From positions 103,123 to 167,122 of the forward strand of contig JAZNPK010000028.1 of the NCBI GenBank assembly GCA_045589595.1: a stretch of DNA of 64,000 nt, written 5' to 3'. A model generated the notes under the pieces. That model was given only the letters and a program-made list of their open reading frames with translations, did not search any database and had not been told where the DNA came from. Within the stretch, counting starts at the first letter, position 1. Each line of letters opens with the position of its first letter. A program made the translations under genes and the position numbers. This stretch comes from SIG77 sp045589595. GTDB taxonomy: Bacteria > Verrucomicrobiota > Lentisphaeria > Victivallales > UBA1829. Positions 26,266-35,595 of the stretch are shown piece by piece.

Positions 26266-27009
26266 TTACAGTTCAGGTTTCCGGAATATTGCCACATATT
26301 CCTGATTGCCCTTCGGACCTTTGATGGGGGAGGGCAACACATTCAGACAAGTCCAGTCTGTCTGTTCGGAAACGAAATTTTTGACTTTTTCCACGGCAGC
26401 CATCCGTACGTTTTCATCGGTAACGACACCGCCGGGTGGAACATCCTGTTTCGGTGCTTCAAACTGTGGTTTGATCAGCAGGAAAGCCATTGCGCCGGGC
26501 TTCATCAGGGCGTCCGCGGGTGGAATGGCTCTGGTGACGGAGATGAAAGAAATATCTGCGGTGACAATGTCGATCCCGTCCGGGATCTGTTCCTTCGTCA
26601 GATTTTTGATATTGATCCCTTCCCGGACGACGACCCGGGGATCGTTCCGCAGTTTTCCGTGGAGCAGTCCTTTTCCCACATCTGTGGCATAGACTTTTTC
26701 CGCATTGTGCCGCAGGAGGACATCTGTGAACCCGCCTGTGGACGCGCCGATGTCAAGCGCAGTTTTTCCGGTCAGATCCTTCTGATACTGTTCCAGGGCA
26801 TCGATGAGTTTGAAAGCGCCCCGGCTGACATATTCCAGTGCGGAATCCACCAGGAGCGGCGCTTCGGGATCGATCAGTTCCGACGGCTTCCGCAGGATCA
26901 TATCGGCATTGAGTCTGACTTTGCCCGCCATGATAAAACGGGCGGCTTCGTCCGGGGTTTCAAAGTGTCCGCGCTCACAAAGAAGCAGGTCTGCGCGTAT
27001 TTTTTTCAT
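26266..27009 (-). CDS. TlyA-family RNA 2'-O-methyltransferase
   Basis: The protein has 247 residues. An S4 RNA-binding domain (about 3-62, RADLLLCERGHFETPDEAARFIMAGKVRLN) is followed by an FtsJ-like Rossmann methyltransferase with SRGAFKL, LDIGASTGGFTDVLL and the IVTADISFISVTRA strand. These are the standard marks of TlyA, an enzyme that methylates ribose in 16S/23S rRNA and was formerly annotated as hemolysin. It is divergent from the phosphatase gene and lies 20 bp upstream of the PHP gene on the same strand. Confidence 0.9.
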   Translation of the reverse strand: MKKIRADLLLCERGHFETPDEAARFIMAGKVRLNADMILRKPSELIDPEAPLLVDSALEYVSRGAFKLIDALEQYQKDLTGKTALDIGASTGGFTDVLLRHNAEKVYATDVGKGLLHGKLRNDPRVVVREGINIKNLTKEQIPDGIDIVTADISFISVTRAIPPADALMKPGAMAFLLIKPQFEAPKQDVPPGGVVTDENVRMAAVEKVKNFVSEQTDWTCLNVLPSPIKGPKGNQEYVAIFRKPEL

Positions 27010-27027
27010 CTTTTTTATCTTTTTCAG

Positions 27028-27056
27028 TTGAAATTTTGGCTGTTAACATATAAAGT
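27028..27056 (+). promoter_or_regulatory. putative promoter of the SpoIIE-type phosphatase operon
   Basis: TTGAAA (27028-27033), 17 bp spacer, TAAAGT (27051-27056), 43 bp before the ATG at 27100. Confidence 0.5.
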
Positions 27057-27099
27057 TACCATGATGTAACTGAAATGTCAAGTTCGGAGTGTGTGAAAA

Positions 27100-28521
27100 A
27101 TGTCAGCTTTTATCGGAGTGCTGCTGTCAACAGGGCTCGTGATCGCGGTCTTTACGATTGTTTATTGCCGCATCCGGATCCGTATTCTCCGTGTAAAACT
27201 GCAGCAGGAAATGCACAACAAGGCAGAACTGACCAACTTTCTCGGACTTTTCTCCCGGAACATCCACCGGATGGATGACGCTGAAAAATGGATGAATGTC
27301 ACCGCCCGTTATGTGGCAGACCTTGTTCAGGCACAAAGCGTCTGTATTTTTCTGATCGAAAGCGGTACGGATTATCTGAGTGCAGCCGGTATCGCCGGAG
27401 CGTTCCCGCCGCTGCGTCAGATCAATACTTATGTGATGACCAAACCCAAATACATCCTTGAAGCGATCCGGAAAGAAAAGATCCGTGTGGGCGAGGGGAA
27501 TATTGCCGGTGATGTGGCAGCCTCCATGCAGCCGCTGCTGATCGGGAATCCCGGAGATCCGCGACTGACGGGACTGGCATCCATGAACCCGATCACCACC
27601 CTCATGGCAGTGCCGCTGATCTATGAAGGAAAATGTACCGGTGTCGTCTGCGCCGTTGACAACCGTCGCGATCCCGATCACTCGTTCGATACGGACCAGT
27701 TCAACCGATTGAAATTTATTGCCGGTCAGATCGTTCTCGCCCAGAATATTCTGACGGCTTATTCCAATTTGAGCCGTCAGCAGCGTCTGAATCAGGAACT
27801 TGACTTTGCCCGGAATCTCCAGAGTTCCCTGCTGCCGAAGTCGTTTCCGACTTGGGGCAGGTTCAAGATCCACGCTTTCACCCGCGCATCCAAAGAGGTC
27901 AGCGGCGACTTTTATGACTTTGTGGAGATCGATCAGGACCGGCTGCTTGTGGTGGTTGGTGATGCGTGCGGAAAAGGGATCCCCGCCTGTATGATCATGG
28001 CAATGACCCGCAGTTTCGTGCGTGCCAATATCAACCGTTTCACGACCCTGAAAGAACTGCTGATCGAACTGAACAAAAATCTTTACCGCGATACCGGAGA
28101 CGGCAGATACATCACCATCGGAGCCTGTCTGTTGAACAAACGGGAATCCACCCTTGAGTACGCTCGCGCCGGACATACGGAACTGCTTATTTACATCCGC
28201 AATCACATCCGCACCATCAATCCCGACGGTGCAGGTCTCGGTCTGCTGCCGGAAGATCTGGCGGAATTCGATACCTTCTGCGTTGAATTTACGCCCGATA
28301 TGGAGATCATGCTGTTTACGGACGGGATCAATGAAGCCTCCAGCCCCTTCGGAGAACAGTTCGGCGTGGAACGGATCAAAAATAATTTCATGCAGTCCTG
28401 CCTTGCCAATGAAATGCCGGGCGATTCCGTCAAACGCCTGATGGAGGCTGTGGATGAATTTACAGAACAATCCCATGATCAGGCTGATGACCAGACTGTT
28501 GTGATCATCCGTCATCTCTGA
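27100..28521 (+). CDS. membrane-anchored GAF / SpoIIE-type PP2C phosphatase (RsbU-like)
   Basis: The 473-residue signalling phosphatase has, in order, an N-terminal membrane segment (about 4-26), a short helical linker, a GAF-like sensor domain (about 55-225), a coiled stretch with ELDFARNLQSSLLPKSFP, and a SpoIIE/PP2C domain (about 260-472). The domain has metal-binding acidic motifs VSGDFYDF, VVGDACGKG, FTDGINEA and DQADDQTVVI. Such proteins dephosphorylate anti-sigma-factor antagonists in partner-switching pathways. No partner kinase or STAS gene is in the window. The Ser/Thr phosphatase is interesting beside the FHA protein at 1458. The next lipoprotein gene follows after 21 bp. Confidence 0.88.
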   Translation: MSAFIGVLLSTGLVIAVFTIVYCRIRIRILRVKLQQEMHNKAELTNFLGLFSRNIHRMDDAEKWMNVTARYVADLVQAQSVCIFLIESGTDYLSAAGIAGAFPPLRQINTYVMTKPKYILEAIRKEKIRVGEGNIAGDVAASMQPLLIGNPGDPRLTGLASMNPITTLMAVPLIYEGKCTGVVCAVDNRRDPDHSFDTDQFNRLKFIAGQIVLAQNILTAYSNLSRQQRLNQELDFARNLQSSLLPKSFPTWGRFKIHAFTRASKEVSGDFYDFVEIDQDRLLVVVGDACGKGIPACMIMAMTRSFVRANINRFTTLKELLIELNKNLYRDTGDGRYITIGACLLNKRESTLEYARAGHTELLIYIRNHIRTINPDGAGLGLLPEDLAEFDTFCVEFTPDMEIMLFTDGINEASSPFGEQFGVERIKNNFMQSCLANEMPGDSVKRLMEAVDEFTEQSHDQADDQTVVIIRHL

Positions 28522-28542
28522 ACCTTGAGAAAGGAGCTAACT

Positions 28543-28944
28543 ATGAAACGCAAACTTTCAGCCGGAAGAATTCTCTCTATCGCCGCAGCCGCGATCTTTG
28601 CGGTCATTTTTACCACAGCTTGTGAAACAACGGATCACCACCGCAAACATCACCGCAAACATCACCGCAGCGAAGACGAATACCGGGCAAGAGAACGGCT
28701 CCGGAACGACAAGATCAAAGATTACAGACCCGAAAAACGGCAAATGGAACGCGCGCCGAAAGCACCGGAAAAATCTGATTTCAAATGGAAAAAGAACAGT
28801 GAGGAAAAACGGAAACGCCTCACCGATACAAGCCGTCCGGTCCTGATCAAGGGACAGAGCGAAAGCGTGTTCAAATGGCGGGATGCACCCCGCAGTCAGC
28901 AGTTGCACGAAAAGAACAAAAACAAATACAATTTCGATAAATAA
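28543..28944 (+). CDS. His/Lys-rich small lipoprotein
   Basis: The predicted precursor has 133 residues, starting at the ATG at 28543, which follows a good AAGGAG; an upstream TTG is less likely. A signal peptide (about 1-25) ends in a lipobox-like TTAC-E. The mature part begins with a tandem HHRK repeat (three units, coded by near-identical DNA at 28638-28667), then a very basic region with two related segments, FKWKKN and FKWRDAP. No family is recognised. The His cluster could bind metal or polyanions such as lipopolysaccharide; the neighbouring hldD (LPS heptose) makes an envelope role plausible but unproved. Confidence 0.7.
   Translation: MKRKLSAGRILSIAAAAIFAVIFTTACETTDHHRKHHRKHHRSEDEYRARERLRNDKIKDYRPEKRQMERAPKAPEKSDFKWKKNSEEKRKRLTDTSRPVLIKGQSESVFKWRDAPRSQQLHEKNKNKYNFDK
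28638..28667 (+). repeat. short tandem repeat coding HHRK units
   Basis: The 12-base unit caccgcaaacat is repeated with near-perfect identity inside the lipoprotein gene, giving HHRKHHRKHHR. Confidence 0.75.
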
Positions 28945-28965
28945 AATATAAGGATCCTCCGAACA

Positions 28966-29949
28966 ATGAAATATATTGTGACTGGTGCTTCCGGACTGAT
29001 CGGCAGCGCGGTGGTCTGGGCATTGAACAAAGCCGGTGAAACGGATATTCTTGCCGTCGATCACCTCGGCACTTCCGAAAAATGGAAAAATCTGCGTGCG
29101 CTGCGCTTTACCGATTACATGGAACGCGATGCGTTTCTGGAAAACCTGAAGAACGGCGCTTCCCTGCTGGACGGTGTGGAAGGGATCATTCACATGGGCG
29201 CCTGTTCCTCCACAACGGAAACGGATGCGACTTACCTCATCCACAACAATTTTGAATACACAAAAATTCTGGCGGAACTGGCTGTGGAAAAAGGCATCCG
29301 GTTCATCTACGCCTCCAGTGCCGCCACTTACGGCGACGGCGAACAGGGCTACAAAGATGATGAATCCCGGATCGAAGCACTCCGCCCCTTGAATATGTAC
29401 GGCTACTCCAAACAGCTGTTCGATCTCTGGGCGAAACAGAATGGTCTGCTGAACAAAATCACCGGCGTAAAATTCACCAATGTTTACGGCCCCAACGAAC
29501 GCCACAAAGGCGGTATGCGGTCCATGGTCTGCCGCTCCTTTGAGCAGATCAGCGCAAACGGCAGCGTCAACCTGTTCAAATCCTGCCGTCCGGATTATGC
29601 CGACGGGGAACAGAAACGGGATTTCCTCTATGTGAAAGATGCGGTGGATATGGTTCTGTTTCTGCTGAACCGGAAAGATCTGACCGGGCTTTACAATATC
29701 GGCAGCGGAAAAGCCGAGACGTGGAACAGCCTGGTGAAAGCCGCGTTCGCCGCGTTCGGGCTGGAGCCGGTGATCAATTATATTGATATGCCGGAATCCC
29801 TCAAGGCGAAATATCAGTATTACACCTGCGCGGATATGGACAAAATGCGTGCTGCCGGTTATACGAAGGAGCCGATGAGTCTTGAAGATGCCATCAGAGA
29901 TGACATCCGGACCTATCTGATACCGGACAAATATCTGGGTGACGAATAA
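28966..29949 (+). CDS. hldD: ADP-L-glycero-D-manno-heptose 6-epimerase
   Basis: It makes the L-glycero-D-manno form of ADP-heptose for the lipopolysaccharide inner core. The extended SDR has NAD-binding VTGASGLIGSAV (4-15), the HMGACSSTTETDA segment typical of this epimerase, catalytic YGYSK, and YADGEQKRDFLYVKDAV. Length is 327 residues. It supports an outer membrane with LPS. It sits 21 bp after the lipoprotein gene and probably ends that operon, since a terminator follows. Confidence 0.92.
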   Translation: MKYIVTGASGLIGSAVVWALNKAGETDILAVDHLGTSEKWKNLRALRFTDYMERDAFLENLKNGASLLDGVEGIIHMGACSSTTETDATYLIHNNFEYTKILAELAVEKGIRFIYASSAATYGDGEQGYKDDESRIEALRPLNMYGYSKQLFDLWAKQNGLLNKITGVKFTNVYGPNERHKGGMRSMVCRSFEQISANGSVNLFKSCRPDYADGEQKRDFLYVKDAVDMVLFLLNRKDLTGLYNIGSGKAETWNSLVKAAFAAFGLEPVINYIDMPESLKAKYQYYTCADMDKMRAAGYTKEPMSLEDAIRDDIRTYLIPDKYLGDE

Positions 29950-29975
29950 AAAGCGAACCCGCAAAACTGATTTTG

Positions 29976-30014
29976 CCGCAGATGAGATATAAAAATCGCA
30001 TCTGCGGTTTTTTG
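29976..30014 (+). terminator. terminator of hldD operon
   Basis: CCGCAGATG (29976-29984) pairs with CATCTGCGG (29999-30007), followed by a run of T. Confidence 0.8.
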
Positions 30015-30039
30015 GCATCTTTTCAGCGGTTTTTATCCA

Positions 30040-30067
30040 TTGCAATTTTGTGATCCTTGTGTATATT
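30040..30067 (+). promoter_or_regulatory. promoter of the secreted-protein operon
   Basis: TTGCAA (30040-30045), 16 bp spacer, TATATT (30062-30067); the ATG is at 30137. The position inside the longer upstream reading frame supports the downstream start. Confidence 0.65.
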
Positions 30068-30136
30068 AACCTCAAAAGGAACAGATTTTTTTCAGTCTCA
30101 AATAAAAGCAAAAACAGAAAGAAAGGTGCAAGACGA

Positions 30137-31933
30137 ATGAAGAAAACGTTTCTGCTCTGTACTGTTCTTGCGTGTTTTGCCGGGATGTTGTCGGCAAATG
30201 ACGCAGCAGTGGATTGTACCGTTGTCCCGGCGATGTCGCCGTACCGGCATCTGCCCGGAGAAAAGATCCTTGATGCGAAACCCGGTCCGGAGATCGGTGT
30301 GATCATGGCGAAAAATGAGATCGGGAGTGCCTCTTTTCTGCTCCGCACGAAGGATAAAGATCAGCAGAATGTGATGATCACGGTTTCCGATCTTGTATCT
30401 GCCTCCGGCGGGAAACTGCCTGCCTCTGCGGTGACGGTGCGCATCGTCAAATACTGGTATCAGGACGGAACTGCCTGGGCGAGTTATTTTGCCGACCCCA
30501 ATCAGCAGGAACTGGTTCCGGAACTGCTTCTGTTCGACGATGATCTTGTCCGCGTGGACCGGGTCAAAAAACAGAATTTTCTCCGTGTCGGCAAAACGCA
30601 CCGCTGGATGAATTATCCTGAAAAGATCCGCTACGGTCTTTTCAATTATCTGACGGAACCCGTGGAAGATGCAAAAACGCTTCAGCCTTTTGCGTTGACA
30701 AAGGCAGAAGGACACAAGAAATTTTTTGTGACGGTCAAGGCTCCGGAAAAGACTGCGGACGGGATCTATCAGGGCACATTGACAGTCAGGGCTGCCGGTA
30801 ACGAACTGCTGACGCGGCCCCTGATCGTCCGGGTGCTGCCCTTTGAACTGCCCCGCCCCAAAACCTGGTACAACCGGGAGAAAAACTTCCTCCCCGCCAT
30901 GCGTATTGCGGATGTCTGGCACGATTACATTCATGTTGACAGAGACTTCAAAAAACTGGAAGCCTTCCGCAAAATGATGTATGCCAGTATGCGCGAACAC
31001 AATATCGACTACCCGCTGCATCCCGATACAGAAACATACGGCAGATTCACGCCGGAGGAGGAACAGAAGATCTTCCGTGCAAATCTGGAATGGATCCGGG
31101 ATGCCGGATTCCCCCGGGATATGATGCTTGGCGGTATCAAGGCGTTTTCCTGGAATTTCCTTTATCAGAAAGAGGAAAAGTGGCCGAAAGATTGCAAAAA
31201 GAATTTCTTTGAGCGTGTGGATAATGAACTGAAGATCACCCGTGAGATCATGGGCGACCAGATCAAGATCTACCCCGAAGGCTGGAACGAACCCGGTTTG
31301 CAGACCCTCGTAAAAGAGCGTCCCACCTTCAAAGAACTGCACAAACGCGGTACATTCATCCAGACCTCCGGTAAAAATTCCCATCTCACCCGCGGCGGAC
31401 ACAATACGGAGATCGTCAACATGCCCGGTTTGCCGAAACCTTCCACCGCGCGTCCGTGGCACGATATGGGCAATCAGGTCACCAGTTACGCCATGCCTCA
31501 TACGGGCGTGGAAAATCCGGACTACATCCGCCGGACTCACGCAGTGGAACTTTACAAAGCCGACTTTGACGGTACCTGTAATTATCATTATCTCCAGAAC
31601 GGAGCGGGAAATATCTGGCGCGACACCAACGGCACGTTCCGGACCTTCTCCTTTATCTATGCCACGCCCACCGCCATTATCGATACGCTGGAATACGAAG
31701 CGTACCGGACCGGGATCGATGATATCCGTTATGCCACGCTCCTCTGTCAACTGGCGGAAGAAGCGGTGAAGAGGACGGACAATGTGGATATTTATTATGC
31801 CGGAAAACTCGCCCTGCGTTTTATTTCTCTGACGCAGGCTGACCGGGAAAATCTGGATACATTCCGGCTTGAAATGATCGAACATATTCTGAAACTCCGG
31901 AAGATGCTCGCTGCTGCGAAAGGAGAAAAATGA
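30137..31933 (+). CDS. secreted DUF4091 glycoside-hydrolase-like protein
   Basis: The protein has 598 residues starting at 30137, where a signal peptide (about 1-23) begins; the longer upstream frame covers the promoter. A beta-sandwich N-terminal domain (to about 250) precedes a TIM-barrel-like domain. The C-terminal end carries the DUF4091 signature, including YLQNGAGNIWRDTNG, FIYATPTAIIDTLEYEAYRTGIDDIRY. DUF4091/GH123-like proteins are thought to act on polysaccharides or glycans outside the cytoplasm. The catalytic residues are not clear to me. It is translationally coupled to the next gene (ATGA overlap). Confidence 0.8.
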   Translation: MKKTFLLCTVLACFAGMLSANDAAVDCTVVPAMSPYRHLPGEKILDAKPGPEIGVIMAKNEIGSASFLLRTKDKDQQNVMITVSDLVSASGGKLPASAVTVRIVKYWYQDGTAWASYFADPNQQELVPELLLFDDDLVRVDRVKKQNFLRVGKTHRWMNYPEKIRYGLFNYLTEPVEDAKTLQPFALTKAEGHKKFFVTVKAPEKTADGIYQGTLTVRAAGNELLTRPLIVRVLPFELPRPKTWYNREKNFLPAMRIADVWHDYIHVDRDFKKLEAFRKMMYASMREHNIDYPLHPDTETYGRFTPEEEQKIFRANLEWIRDAGFPRDMMLGGIKAFSWNFLYQKEEKWPKDCKKNFFERVDNELKITREIMGDQIKIYPEGWNEPGLQTLVKERPTFKELHKRGTFIQTSGKNSHLTRGGHNTEIVNMPGLPKPSTARPWHDMGNQVTSYAMPHTGVENPDYIRRTHAVELYKADFDGTCNYHYLQNGAGNIWRDTNGTFRTFSFIYATPTAIIDTLEYEAYRTGIDDIRYATLLCQLAEEAVKRTDNVDIYYAGKLALRFISLTQADRENLDTFRLEMIEHILKLRKMLAAAKGEK

Positions 31934-33687
31934 TCATGACCTGTAAAAATATTTTGAAACTTACTCTGCTGGCTGCAGCCGTTTTACCGGCTGCTGTGCT
32001 TTCCGCTGCGCCGTGGCATACATACAATGCCAAACTCAACCCCCTGAAGCGGGCGAAAGATTATCAGGGGATCATTGACCTCTGCGAAAAAGCGCTTGCC
32101 GATAAAGATGTGCAGGGGCAGGGGCGGACTGCCGCTTTCCAGCATGTCGTGGGCAATGCCATGAAACTCAAGCAGTACGATTATGTTTTGAAAATGCTGG
32201 ACGGAGTGCTTGGTACGCCGGAAGACAATCCCAAGATACAGTATTGGACCCGGCTTCAGCTTTTCGATGTGTACCGCGGTTCAAAAGTGAGGGTGATCAA
32301 CCCCCGTTTGATCCCGATCGCCATGCCGATCCCGGAATGTTATCACGCCCTCCCGGAACAGAAGGGAAAAGCCGCTGAAAATACTGCGGCGGGTTATCAG
32401 AAATTCTGCGATAATTTTATCTGGGGCGTGGCAAAATTCAACGACCGGAAGAGTATGGCGGAACTGATCCGTAAAAAAGATCTGATGCCTGCCGACAGCA
32501 AGTTGAAACTCACGCTGCTTCATGAGATCCTTTTTGAAAACAAACCCGCTGCGGATGTCCTTGCCGCACACGGGGACGAACTGAAGAAATTTTCCATCAA
32601 AGAACAACATGATCTGCTCTGCGGAACCGCATCCTGCCTTCTGCTGATGGACGATCAAAACGCAACGGAGATCCTGTTGGCGGAATCGAAAAAACTGGAA
32701 GTCCCCTTCAAGCGGAATGTTTATCAGATGAAAGGTGTTCAGCGCGCCCCTGTCGGTTCCGGCGGCTGGATCATTACGGATGCATGGAATAAAATCGGCG
32801 CAACGAATTTTACGCCATACAATTACAGCGCGGCAGCCGCTCTGCTTGAAGCGGATGTGGCGTCTGAACGGGCAATCGATTCAAAGAATCTGAAAGCCGC
32901 TGAAAAGGCAAAGATCCTTGCGGAACACATGGCAACGACCACATTCCATTTCAGTTATGACGTTGCCGGTATTCATCTCTTTGTGGTCTGTCCGGAAAAA
33001 AATCTGGATCAGTTTGAGGCGAAAGGCGGCGGAGCCGGTTCGCTGGAGATCTTCTTTGCACCCGGTGAAGAAGCGGTGACCTATCAGCAGTTCATCATCA
33101 ATCTTCCCACTGGAAAAATTGATTGTTATCCCAAGAATTCCATTCTCCGCACCAATCGCAATCTGGCGGATTTTATCAAGACCGATACCACCTGCCGCGA
33201 CGGAAAAATGGGCGTCTATGTATTCATTCCGTGGGATTATTGTCACGATGATCTGCCCTTTGATACGGGCAAAAACTGGCGTTTCAATCTGATCCGCTGG
33301 ACACCTGCGGGCGGGATCTCCTGGGGCGGCAGAGTCCACGAACCGGGCAGAATGGGAAATCTTGTCTGGGATAAACCTGCACCGGAACTGCTGCAGAAGA
33401 TCCGTTCCCGTCTTGCGGTCCGTGCCATTGCCAAATATCAGCGGATCAAGGCAGACCGTCTCCAGTTCTGGCAGGACGAACTGCTGGGCGATCCGGTATT
33501 TGCAAAGGAATGTCTCGAACCCGCGTTTGCCAGTCTGGACAAAGCCGTTGCGGATTATCAGGCAGGTACGCTGAAACCGGAAGAATTTGCCGCAAAATAT
33601 CAGCCGGATCTGATGGAAGCGGATTATCTGGTACAGGAACTGCGGAAAGCGTTTCTGGAGAAAAAATTTCTGCAGAATGCCCAATAA
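31930..33687 (+). CDS. secreted protein with CBM9-like domain
   Basis: This 585-residue protein has a signal peptide (about 1-26, ending VLSAAP). Residues about 35-250 are helical and may be TPR-like. Residues about 330-490 look like a family-9-type carbohydrate-binding (DOMON-like) domain, with FHFSYDVAGIHLFVVC, GSLEIFFAPGEEAVTYQQFIIN, MGVYVFIPWDYC and WRFNLIRWTP. A helical tail follows. Start at 31930 is favoured because AAGGAG precedes it and it overlaps the upstream stop. It is probably a partner of the DUF4091 protein in handling an extracellular glycan; the substrate is unknown. Confidence 0.7.
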   Translation: MIMTCKNILKLTLLAAAVLPAAVLSAAPWHTYNAKLNPLKRAKDYQGIIDLCEKALADKDVQGQGRTAAFQHVVGNAMKLKQYDYVLKMLDGVLGTPEDNPKIQYWTRLQLFDVYRGSKVRVINPRLIPIAMPIPECYHALPEQKGKAAENTAAGYQKFCDNFIWGVAKFNDRKSMAELIRKKDLMPADSKLKLTLLHEILFENKPAADVLAAHGDELKKFSIKEQHDLLCGTASCLLLMDDQNATEILLAESKKLEVPFKRNVYQMKGVQRAPVGSGGWIITDAWNKIGATNFTPYNYSAAAALLEADVASERAIDSKNLKAAEKAKILAEHMATTTFHFSYDVAGIHLFVVCPEKNLDQFEAKGGGAGSLEIFFAPGEEAVTYQQFIINLPTGKIDCYPKNSILRTNRNLADFIKTDTTCRDGKMGVYVFIPWDYCHDDLPFDTGKNWRFNLIRWTPAGGISWGGRVHEPGRMGNLVWDKPAPELLQKIRSRLAVRAIAKYQRIKADRLQFWQDELLGDPVFAKECLEPAFASLDKAVADYQAGTLKPEEFAAKYQPDLMEADYLVQELRKAFLEKKFLQNAQ

Positions 33688-33712
33688 TATATCGTAAGGA
33701 CAGGGGCTGATC

Positions 33713-34981
33713 ATGTTTTTCGCCCGACAGTTTTTTCCGTTCTTCAACACCCTCTTTCTGGGTGCGTTCAACGATAATCTGTTCCGGAATGCCCTGGTGG
33801 TCATGATCACATATCAGATGGGCTATGCTCCGGGAAAAGCGTCTGCCCTGTCCTTTCTTGCCATGGCGCTTCTGATGCTGCCCCAGTTCCCATTTTCCGC
33901 AATGGCCGGGGCTGCGGCAGATAAGATCCCCCAGGCGAAACTGTTCCGTCTGATCAAATTTGCAGAGATCGTGCTGATGGTACTGACACTGGCGGCATTT
34001 TATTGCCGCAGTATCTCCCTGCTGCTGATCCTGCTGTTCCTTATGGGGACCCAGTCCGCCTTTTTCAGTCCGTTGAAATACGCTTATGTACCGCGGAATC
34101 TGCCGGATGATCTGGTGCGCGGCAATGCTTATGTCAGTGCGGGGACCTATCTGGCGATCCTGTCCGGGACCATTGGCGGCAATCTGATGATCACGCTGGA
34201 TAACGGCGCGGTCCTTACGGGTGCCGCCCTTGTGATCTTTGCCGTTGCCGGATATTTTGCCGCCCGTTCCGTTCCGCAGAAGGCGGCGCCGGATGCAGAT
34301 CTGAAAATCAACTGGAACTGTTTTACCGGCACGGCGGCGATCCTGAAAACGGTGTTCTGTGATTTTACCATGCGCCATTGTGTGCTTGGACTTTCCATTT
34401 TCTGGATGGCGGGTGCGCTGTATGTGTCCCAGCTCGCCGGATTCTGTAAAGAGATCATCGGCGCAGATCCGAAACTGGTGATGGCGTTCACCCTGCTGTT
34501 TTCCGTGGGCGTGGCGATCGGCTCCTGCCTCTGCTCTCTGGTCCGGAAACGGTGGAATGTGCTGCGTCTTGTGGCTCCGGCGTTGATTTTGATGGGGATC
34601 TTTACGCTGGATCTTTATTTTGCATCCCACAGTTGGGAGCGGCTTGGAGCAGGGGATCAGCTTTCTCCCGTCTCCGACTTGATCCGTGTTCCGGCATTCT
34701 GGCGGTTTGCCGGTGATCTGCTGGCTCTGGCGGCATGCGGCGGATTTTATTCCGTGCCGCTGATCGCCCTGCTGCAGAAAACGGCTCCGCAGAATGAAAT
34801 CGCCCGTGCAGTGGCGGCGAACAACATCGTCAATGCCGCTATGATCGGTCTCGGCACCATCTGCAGTGCTGTTCTGATGGGGGCAGGGGTGCTTTCGGTG
34901 GAAGGTATTTTCCTGCTCATCGGCTGTGTCAATTTTGCCTCGGCACTGTATCTGCTGCCGATCCGCAATAAAAAAATTTGA
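33713..34981 (+). CDS. MFS transporter, LplT-like (lysophospholipid flippase family)
   Basis: The 422-residue major-facilitator protein has about 12 hydrophobic segments. N-terminal TLFLGAFNDNLFRNALVVM and FLMGTQSAFFSPLKYAYVPRNLP are characteristic of LplT, which moves lysophospholipids across the inner membrane. In many bacteria it is next to or fused with the acyltransferase Aas; no such gene is adjacent here, so the role in lipid recycling is inferred from sequence alone. It follows the CBM9-like gene by 25 bp and probably ends that transcript. Confidence 0.82.
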   Translation: MFFARQFFPFFNTLFLGAFNDNLFRNALVVMITYQMGYAPGKASALSFLAMALLMLPQFPFSAMAGAAADKIPQAKLFRLIKFAEIVLMVLTLAAFYCRSISLLLILLFLMGTQSAFFSPLKYAYVPRNLPDDLVRGNAYVSAGTYLAILSGTIGGNLMITLDNGAVLTGAALVIFAVAGYFAARSVPQKAAPDADLKINWNCFTGTAAILKTVFCDFTMRHCVLGLSIFWMAGALYVSQLAGFCKEIIGADPKLVMAFTLLFSVGVAIGSCLCSLVRKRWNVLRLVAPALILMGIFTLDLYFASHSWERLGAGDQLSPVSDLIRVPAFWRFAGDLLALAACGGFYSVPLIALLQKTAPQNEIARAVAANNIVNAAMIGLGTICSAVLMGAGVLSVEGIFLLIGCVNFASALYLLPIRNKKI

Positions 34982-34988
34982 TTTTTTC

Positions 34989-35016
34989 TTGATTTTTTTT
35001 GTTTTGCTGATAAGAT
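34989..35016 (+). promoter_or_regulatory. putative promoter of the ECF sigma operon
   Basis: TTGATT (34989-34994), 16 bp T-rich spacer, TAAGAT (35011-35016). If real, it is a housekeeping-type promoter; I do not see an evident autoregulated ECF promoter such as GGAAC with TCT. Confidence 0.45.
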
Positions 35017-35091
35017 ATTTATAAGGACTTCCGTCATATCTGTCAGAACCATTCGTCATGCGCAGATGAAAAAGCAAAGGAAACGGTCGCA

Positions 35092-35595
35092 ATGGAAATG
35101 AAAACAAAACAGGAGATCTTCAACATCCTGATCGAAGAAAATCTCGGTATGCTCCGTGCGGCGGCATACCGTTTTCTCCACGATCCCGATGAAGTGGATG
35201 AGGCAGTTCAGGAAGCCTTGCTGACGGCGTGGAACAAATTTGATCAGTTCCGGCAGACAGCAAAACTTTCCAGCTGGGTGTACAGGATCACAGTCAATAT
35301 CAGCTGCGACAGATTGCGGAAACGGCAGAAAGAATCGGAAAAACTCCGTCAATATGCGGAAGCGGAACAGGCTTCGCACAATGCCGACGATCCCGGCGAT
35401 GTTATGCTGACAGCGCTGTCTGAAGCCGTTGCAGAACTGCCCGACCTCTACCGGGAAGCGGTCACGGTCGGCTGTCTCGGCGGATTCTCTGCGGAAGATG
35501 CCGCATCCCTGCTCGGGTGTTCCGTCAATACGCTCTACCAGCGGGTCCACAAAGCAAAGCAGATGTTGAAAGAAAAATTGGAGGTGCCCGTATGA
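35092..35595 (+). CDS. ECF-type RNA polymerase sigma factor
   Basis: The 167-residue sigma-70 family protein has region 2 (about 15-85), with DPDEVDEAVQEALLTAWNKFDQFRQTAKLSSWVYRITVN, and region 4 (about 108-160), with ALSEAVAELPDLYREAVTVGCLGGFSAEDAASLLGCSVNTLYQRVHKAKQML ending in a helix-turn-helix. There is no region 1 or 3, hence ECF. Its stop overlaps the start of a membrane-anchored vWA protein (ATGA), a common arrangement for sigma and cognate regulator. Confidence 0.93.
   Translation: MEMKTKQEIFNILIEENLGMLRAAAYRFLHDPDEVDEAVQEALLTAWNKFDQFRQTAKLSSWVYRITVNISCDRLRKRQKESEKLRQYAEAEQASHNADDPGDVMLTALSEAVAELPDLYREAVTVGCLGGFSAEDAASLLGCSVNTLYQRVHKAKQMLKEKLEVPV

Noticed and set aside
28638..28667. 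Possible CRISPR-like short repeats
   Set aside because: They are contiguous 12-base coding repeats (HHRK) with no spacers; no cas gene is in the window.
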